From assembly GCF_009765355.1 (NCBI RefSeq), contig NZ_VTHK01000027.1:1-64000 (forward strand): DNA of 64,000 bases. The letters run 5' to 3'. Positions 59,158 to 64,000 of this stretch are shown here, one piece after another (positions within the stretch are counted from its first letter, which is position 1; each line of letters opens with the position of its first letter). The notes below the pieces were generated by a model. It saw only the letters and a program-made list of their open reading frames with translations. It was not told where the DNA came from and made no database searches. The DNA comes from Amycolatopsis anabasis (GTDB lineage Bacteria; Actinomycetota; Actinomycetes; Mycobacteriales; Pseudonocardiaceae). The position numbers and the translations under genes are program-made.

Positions 59158-60821
59158 TGTCAGACACGACGGCCGGCCTCCTGCAGGTCGGCCTTCTTCT
59201 TGTCGCCCTGGCGGTGGCGTACAAACCGCTGGGCGACTACATGGCGAAGGTCTACTCCAGCGAAAAGGACTGGAAGATCGAACGCGGGCTGTACCGGCTC
59301 TTCCGGGTGGACCCCAAGTCCGAGCAGAAGTGGTCGACGTACGCCGCGGGGGTGCTCGCCTTCTCGCTCGTCTCGGTGGTGCTGCTCTACCTGCTGCAGC
59401 GCCTGCAGCCGCTGCTGCCGTTCGACTTCGGCCGCGGCCCGGTGGCGCCGGGGATCGCGTTCAACACCGCGGTCAGCTTCGTGACCAACACCAACTGGCA
59501 GTCGTACGTGCCGGAGCAGGTGCTGGGCCACACCGTGCAGATGGCCGGGCTGACCGTGCAGAACTTCCTGTCCGCGGGCGTCGGGATGGCCGTCGCGGTC
59601 GCGCTGATCCGCGGGTTCGTCCGGTCGAAGACCGACCGCCTCGGCAACTTCTGGGTCGACCTGACCCGCGGCACCGTCCGGATCCTGCTGCCGATCGCGT
59701 TCGTGTTCGCGATCGTGCTGATCTCCCTGGGCGTCGTGCAGAGCCTGACCTCGGGCGTGGACGTGGCCAACCCGGACGGCAGCTCGAGCCGGATCGCGCT
59801 GGCCCCGGTGGCCAGCCAGGAGGTCATCAAGGAACTGGGCACCAACGGCGGCGGCATCCTCAACGCCAACTCGTCGCACCCGTTCGAGAACCCGAACGCC
59901 TGGACCAACCTGATCGAGATCTTCCTGATCCTGGTGATCCCGGTTTCGCTGACCCGGACCTTCGGCAAGCTGGTCGGCAACCGCAAGCAGGGCCTGGTCC
60001 TGCTGTCGGTGATGGCCGCGCTGCAGGCGGCGACCCTGACGATCATCTGGCTGTCCGAGAAGAACGCGGGCGGTCCGGCGGCGCTGCTGGCCGGGGGGAA
60101 CCTGGAAGGCAAGGAGCAGCGCTTCGGCATCGGCATGTCCTCGCTGTTCGCCAACGCCACCACCGGCACCTCCACCGGCGCGGTCAACTCGATGCACGAC
60201 AGCTACAGCGGGCTCGGCGGCGGGATGCCGTTGCTGAACATGCTCTTCGGCGAGGTCACGCCGGGCGGGGTCGGCACCGGGATCTACGGCATCCTGGTGA
60301 TGGCGATCATCGCGATGTTCCTCGCCGGGCTGATGGTCGGGCGGACCCCGGAGTACCTGGGCAAGAAGCTCGGGAAGCGCGAGGTCACCTGCGCCGCGAT
60401 CGCCATGCTCGCGATGCCGACCGTGGTCCTGCTCGGTTCGGGCGCGGCGCTGATGCTGCCGAACGAACTGTCCACGGCCCTGACCAACAGCGGCCCGCAC
60501 GGCCTGTCCGAGGTGCTCTACGCCTACACCTCGACCGGCAACAACAACGGCAGCGCGTTCGGCGGCCTCACCGTCACCAGCGACTGGTTCGAGTCCACGC
60601 TCGGCGTCGCCATGCTGCTCGGCAGGTATGTCCCGATCCTCGCGGTGCTCTGCCTGGCGGGTTCGCTCGCCGCGCAGCGGAAGGTGCCGCAGACCGCGGG
60701 CACGCTGCCCACCACCGGGCCGCTGTTCGGCTCGATGCTCACCGGCACGATCGTTCTCGTCGCCGCGCTCACCTTCATCCCGGCGCTCGCGCTGGGGCCC
60801 ATCGCGGAGGCACTCGCATGA
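59157..60821 (+). CDS. kdpA: Potassium-transporting ATPase subunit A
   Basis: A 554-residue channel-like subunit with about ten helices. The four pore-loop regions are visible: NTNWQSYVPEQ, TNGGGILNANSSHPFENP, NATTGTSTGAVNS, and TSTGNNNGSAFGG. It selects and binds K+ for the pump. Complete; the ATGA at its stop starts a small ORF instead of kdpB directly. Confidence 0.97.
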   Translation: MSDTTAGLLQVGLLLVALAVAYKPLGDYMAKVYSSEKDWKIERGLYRLFRVDPKSEQKWSTYAAGVLAFSLVSVVLLYLLQRLQPLLPFDFGRGPVAPGIAFNTAVSFVTNTNWQSYVPEQVLGHTVQMAGLTVQNFLSAGVGMAVAVALIRGFVRSKTDRLGNFWVDLTRGTVRILLPIAFVFAIVLISLGVVQSLTSGVDVANPDGSSSRIALAPVASQEVIKELGTNGGGILNANSSHPFENPNAWTNLIEIFLILVIPVSLTRTFGKLVGNRKQGLVLLSVMAALQAATLTIIWLSEKNAGGPAALLAGGNLEGKEQRFGIGMSSLFANATTGTSTGAVNSMHDSYSGLGGGMPLLNMLFGEVTPGGVGTGIYGILVMAIIAMFLAGLMVGRTPEYLGKKLGKREVTCAAIAMLAMPTVVLLGSGAALMLPNELSTALTNSGPHGLSEVLYAYTSTGNNNGSAFGGLTVTSDWFESTLGVAMLLGRYVPILAVLCLAGSLAAQRKVPQTAGTLPTTGPLFGSMLTGTIVLVAALTFIPALALGPIAEALA

Positions 60822-60994
60822 GGACATCTGTGGCGAGTCGCGGCACTCGAGACGACCACAGCGCGCGCCTCGGCCGTCAGGCCCCGCTATCGGGGCGGCA
60901 GGGCGCCCTCCCCATCAACGTGCGAGGCAATCGCAAGTCGCGCCCTGGCGACACGATCGCGGTCGCGCGCAAGCTCGCGAAGGATACAGCATGA
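60818..60994 (+). CDS. 58-residue basic ORF between kdpA and kdpB
   Basis: A 58-codon ORF overlapping kdpA by ATGA at its start and kdpB by ATGA at its end. The product is strongly basic (MRTSVASRGTRDDHSARLGR ... GNRKSRPGDTIAVARKLAKD) with no membrane helix or known domain. In the kdp operons I know, kdpA and kdpB are nearly contiguous, so 169 bp of insert is unusual. The perfect fit of both overlaps suggests it is translated, at least to couple the neighbours; it could instead be an untranslated leftover. Function unknown. Confidence 0.5.
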   Translation: MRTSVASRGTRDDHSARLGRQAPLSGRQGALPINVRGNRKSRPGDTIAVARKLAKDTA

Positions 60995-63087
60995 CAGTCA
61001 CCGAAACTCGTCGTACTCCCGAGGAGGAGACGCAGCACCACGTCGAAAACGCCGGGCGGGTCGGTGCCGGGATCTTCAACCCCCGGCAGCTGCTGACCTC
61101 GTTCCCGGACGCGCTGCGCAAGCTCAACCCCCGCCACCAGCTGGCCAACCCGGTCATGTTCGTGGTGTGGGTCGGCTCGATCCTGGTGACCGTCTTCGCG
61201 ATCACCGATCCGAGCGTGTTCACCATCCTGATCGCCGTCTGGCTGTGGTTCACCGTGCTGTTCGCGAACCTGGCCGAGGCGGTGGCCGAGGGCCGCGGCA
61301 AGGCGCAGGCGGAAACCTTGCGGCGCACCAAGAAGGAGACCGTCGCGCGCCGGTTGAACGCCGACGGCACCGAGGACCGGGTGCCCGGCGTCGACCTGAC
61401 CATCGGGGACCTGGTGGTCGTCGAGGCGGGCGAGGTGATCCCCGGCGACGGCGACGTCGTCGAGGGCATCGCCACGGTCGACGAATCGGCGATCACCGGC
61501 GAATCGGCCCCGGTCATCCGGGAGTCCGGCGGCGACCGCTGCGCGGTGACCGGCGGCACCACCGTGCTGTCCGACCGGATCGTCGTGAAGATCACCACCA
61601 AGCCCGGTGAGTCCTTTGTGGACAGGATGATCTCGTTGGTGGAAGGCGCTTCGCGGCAGAAGACGCCGAACGAGATCGCGCTGACGATCCTGCTGTCCAC
61701 GCTGACCATCATCTTCCTGCTCGCCGTGGTGGCGCTGCAGCCGATGGCCGGCTACTCGGGCAGCCAGCAGTCGGTGATCGTGCTGACCGCGTTGCTGGTC
61801 TGCCTGATCCCCACGACGATCGGCGCCCTGCTCTCGGCCATCGGCATCGCCGGGATGGACCGCCTGGTGCAGCGCAACGTGCTGGCCACCTCCGGGCGCG
61901 CGGTCGAGGCCGCGGGCGACGTTTCCACGCTGCTGCTGGACAAGACCGGCACCATCACCTTCGGCAACCGCCGGGCGACCGAGCTGATCCCGGTCGGCGA
62001 GTCCACGCCCGCGCAACTCGCCGAGGCGGCCCGGCTGTCCAGCCTCGCCGACGGCACGCCGGAAGGACGCAGCATCATCGAGCTGATCGTGACCGAGCAC
62101 GGCCTGCCCGCCGAGGCGGGCGCGGACGAGCGGCTCGGCGAGTTCGTGCCGTTCGCGGCGCAGACCCGGATGAGCGGGATCGACCTCGGCGAGCGGCAGG
62201 TCCGCAAGGGCGCCACCGGTTCGGTCCGCGACTGGGTGCGCGACCGGGGCGGTGAGTTCCCGGCGGAAACCGAACGGGTCGTCGACGAGATCAGCGGGCA
62301 GGGCGGCACCCCGCTGGTGGTCGCCGAGGTGAACGGCGGCAAGGCGTTCGTGCGCGGCGTGATCCGGCTGTCGGACGTGGTGAAGCCCGGGATGCGGGAG
62401 CGGTTCGTCGAACTGCGCGAGATGGGCATCAAAACGGTGATGATCACCGGTGACAACCCGCTGACCGCCAAGGCCATCGCCGAAGAGGCCGGGGTGGACG
62501 ACTACCTCGCCGAGGCCAAACCGGAAGACAAGATGGCCCTGATCCGCAAGGAGCAGGAGGGCGGCCGCCTGGTCGCGATGACCGGGGACGGCACCAACGA
62601 CGCCCCGGCGCTGGCCCAGTCCGACGTGGGCGTGGCGATGAACACCGGCACCTCGGCGGCCAAAGAGGCCGGGAACATGGTGGACCTCGACTCCAACCCG
62701 ACGAAGCTGATCGAGATCGTGGAGATCGGCAAGCAGCTGCTGATCACCCGCGGCGCGCTGACCACGTTCAGCGTGGCCAACGACCTCGCGAAGTACTTCG
62801 CGATCCTGCCGGCCATGTTCATGGCGATCTACCCGCAGCTCGCGGGCCTGAACATCATGCACCTGGCCACGCCGAAGTCGGCGATCCTGTCCGCGGTGAT
62901 CTTCAACGCGCTGATCATCGTGGCGCTGATCCCGCTGGCCCTGCGCGGGGTCCGGTACAAGCCGTCGACCGCGTCCTCGCTGCTGCGCCGGAACCTGCTG
63001 CTCTACGGGCTGGGCGGGATCGTCACCCCGTTCGCCGGGATCTGGCTGATCGACCTCCTCATCCGTCTCATTCCGGGAATCGGGTAA
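60991..63087 (+). CDS. kdpB: Potassium-transporting ATPase subunit B
   Basis: A 698-residue P-type ATPase, the energising subunit. TGESAPVI (dephosphorylation loop), Asp317 of DKTGT (phosphorylated residue), MTGDGTNDAPALAQSDVGVAMNTG and the C-terminal helices are intact. ATG 60991 has GAAGGA 6 nt upstream. Confidence 0.97.
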   Translation: MTVTETRRTPEEETQHHVENAGRVGAGIFNPRQLLTSFPDALRKLNPRHQLANPVMFVVWVGSILVTVFAITDPSVFTILIAVWLWFTVLFANLAEAVAEGRGKAQAETLRRTKKETVARRLNADGTEDRVPGVDLTIGDLVVVEAGEVIPGDGDVVEGIATVDESAITGESAPVIRESGGDRCAVTGGTTVLSDRIVVKITTKPGESFVDRMISLVEGASRQKTPNEIALTILLSTLTIIFLLAVVALQPMAGYSGSQQSVIVLTALLVCLIPTTIGALLSAIGIAGMDRLVQRNVLATSGRAVEAAGDVSTLLLDKTGTITFGNRRATELIPVGESTPAQLAEAARLSSLADGTPEGRSIIELIVTEHGLPAEAGADERLGEFVPFAAQTRMSGIDLGERQVRKGATGSVRDWVRDRGGEFPAETERVVDEISGQGGTPLVVAEVNGGKAFVRGVIRLSDVVKPGMRERFVELREMGIKTVMITGDNPLTAKAIAEEAGVDDYLAEAKPEDKMALIRKEQEGGRLVAMTGDGTNDAPALAQSDVGVAMNTGTSAAKEAGNMVDLDSNPTKLIEIVEIGKQLLITRGALTTFSVANDLAKYFAILPAMFMAIYPQLAGLNIMHLATPKSAILSAVIFNALIIVALIPLALRGVRYKPSTASSLLRRNLLLYGLGGIVTPFAGIWLIDLLIRLIPGIG

Positions 63088-63092
63088 CTGAC

Positions 63093-63701
63093 ATGAAAGC
63101 CTTCTTGAAGCAAACCGGCGCGGGCGTGCGGGTGCTGCTGGTCTTCACCGTGCTGCTCGGGGTGATCTACCCGCTCGGGGTGTGGGCGGTGTCCCGGGTC
63201 CCCGGGCTGCGGGCCAACGCCGAGGGTTCGGTCGTCGAACAGAACGGGCAGGCGGTCGGGTCCTCGCTGATCGGGATCGACCCGGTCGCCGCGGACCCGG
63301 CGCACGACCCGTGGTTCCACAACCGCCCGTCGGCCGGTTCCGAGAACCCGCTCGGACCGGGCGACCCGTCCAGTTCGGGTGCGTCGAACAAGGGCGCCTA
63401 CAACGAGGACCTGATCGCGGCGATCAAGGAACGCAGGGACCTGATCGCCCAGCGCGAAGGCGTGTCCCCGGACCGGGTGCCCGCCGACGCGGTGACCGCG
63501 TCCGGGTCCGGTTTGGACCCGGCGATCAGCGCGGAGTACGCCGAGCTGCAGATCCCGCGGGTCGCCCGCGTCACCGGGCTGCCCGAGGCGAAGGTGCGGC
63601 AGCTCGTCAACGAACACACCAGCGGTGCCGGGGTCGGCATCCCCGGGGTGAACGTTCTCGAGCTCAACCTCGCCGTCCGGGCCGCGGCCCCTGGCAGGTG
63701 A
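63093..63701 (+). CDS. kdpC: Potassium-transporting ATPase subunit C
   Basis: A 202-residue KdpC: one N-terminal helix (GVRVLLVFTVLLGVIYPLGVWAV), then the conserved VGSSLIGID, FHNRPSA, SASGSGLDP-like (TASGSGLDPAIS) and ARVTGLPEAKVRQLVNEHT segments. It is the chaperone-like partner of KdpB. Starts 5 nt after kdpB. Confidence 0.97.
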   Translation: MKAFLKQTGAGVRVLLVFTVLLGVIYPLGVWAVSRVPGLRANAEGSVVEQNGQAVGSSLIGIDPVAADPAHDPWFHNRPSAGSENPLGPGDPSSSGASNKGAYNEDLIAAIKERRDLIAQREGVSPDRVPADAVTASGSGLDPAISAEYAELQIPRVARVTGLPEAKVRQLVNEHTSGAGVGIPGVNVLELNLAVRAAAPGR

Positions 63702-63730
63702 CCGGAACGGAAAGGGAGCAGACTGGCGGC

Positions 63731-64000
63731 GTGGACCAGCAAGACCAGGCCGGAGAGCGCGGGCCGGGCAAGCCGCGCCGGGGAGAACTGCGGATCTACC
63801 TCGGCGCGGCGCCCGGCGTCGGCAAGACGTTCGCGATGCTCGGCGAGGCGCGGCGGCGCCTCGACCGCGGCACCGACGTGGTGGCCGGGCTGGTGGAGAC
63901 GCACGGGCGGAAGAAGACCGCGGATCTGCTCGAGGGCCTGGAGATCGTGCCCCGGCGGCACGTCTTCCACCGCGGGCACGAGTTCACCGAGATGGACGTC
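63731..64000 (+). CDS. kdpD: Sensor histidine kinase KdpD (partial, cut by window end)
   Basis: The first 90 codons of KdpD. GELRIYLGAAPGVGKTFAML contains the Walker-A-like ATP site of the KdpD N-terminal domain, followed by GLVETHGRKKTADLLEGLEIVPRR. KdpD senses K+ limitation or turgor and phosphorylates KdpE, whose gene should lie beyond the window. GTG start, 29 nt after kdpC. Confidence 0.95.
   Translation, partial: MDQQDQAGERGPGKPRRGELRIYLGAAPGVGKTFAMLGEARRRLDRGTDVVAGLVETHGRKKTADLLEGLEIVPRRHVFHRGHEFTEMDV

Overview
The window is very GC-rich, tightly packed actinomycete DNA. It contains a ten-gene mce/yrbE operon, a DUF5753/DUF397 regulator pair, a sepIVA-like septation gene, the conserved block rsmD-coaD-sepIVA-DUF177-rpmF-rnc-mutM, and many GTG/TTG starts with ATGA overlaps. 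Together these point to Pseudonocardiales, most likely Amycolatopsis or a close relative (inference; no rRNA or tRNA gene is present to confirm it). About 60 genes are annotated and both ends are open. The right end cuts kdpD.

Layout. 0-4.1 kb: a TetR regulator divergent from an erythromycin-esterase-like gene with an operator between them, an Scr1/Scr2-like pair (DUF5753 regulator + DUF397), and a secreted subtilisin-like protein whose usual oxyanion-hole Asn is missing. 4.2-10 kb: pyruvate carboxylase followed 3 nt later by a membrane class III nucleotidyl cyclase, then an arginase-fold enzyme. 10.4-15.6 kb: a compact RiPP cluster with a precursor of two near-identical 24-residue units, a leader-binding/E1-like protein, an S15-type peptidase and two YcaO enzymes. 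16-19.4 kb: DUF3626, an NmrA-like reductase, HdeD and PrsW-like membrane genes. 19.4-26 kb: a coupled metallophore-type ABC importer with a SagB-like oxidoreductase, divergent from an MFS exporter across a Fur-type palindrome; then a PucR-type regulator.

26.3-35.7 kb (minus strand): yrbEAB-mceABCDEF plus two Mce-associated membrane proteins. 36-40.2 kb: five secreted proteins built from two related domain types, one of them a fusion of both. A 21-bp motif occurs at the promoters of the mce operon and of this secreted cluster (three copies), suggesting one regulon. 40.7-45 kb: an RCC1-repeat secreted protein, a luciferase-like oxidoreductase, and a HelD/HelR-type RNA polymerase-associated motor. 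45.2-50.7 kb: the conserved housekeeping block, interrupted by a secreted tandem RNase Sa-like protein whose second domain has lost catalytic residues. 50.8-56.9 kb: PadR + HAAS-type membrane protein, a general stress protein, a ROK repressor, and a GntR (YtrA-type)/ABC unit. 56.9-64 kb: asparagine synthase and the kdp potassium-pump operon, with a 27-codon ORF before kdpF and an unexpected 58-codon ORF wedged between kdpA and kdpB by ATGA overlaps at both ends.

Four dispersed noncoding repeat types decorate the intergenic spaces: 21-bp-unit arrays assembled into ~250-bp compound elements, a ~42-48-bp hairpin at gene ends, three phased 25-bp palindromes, and isolated perfect palindromes in promoter regions.
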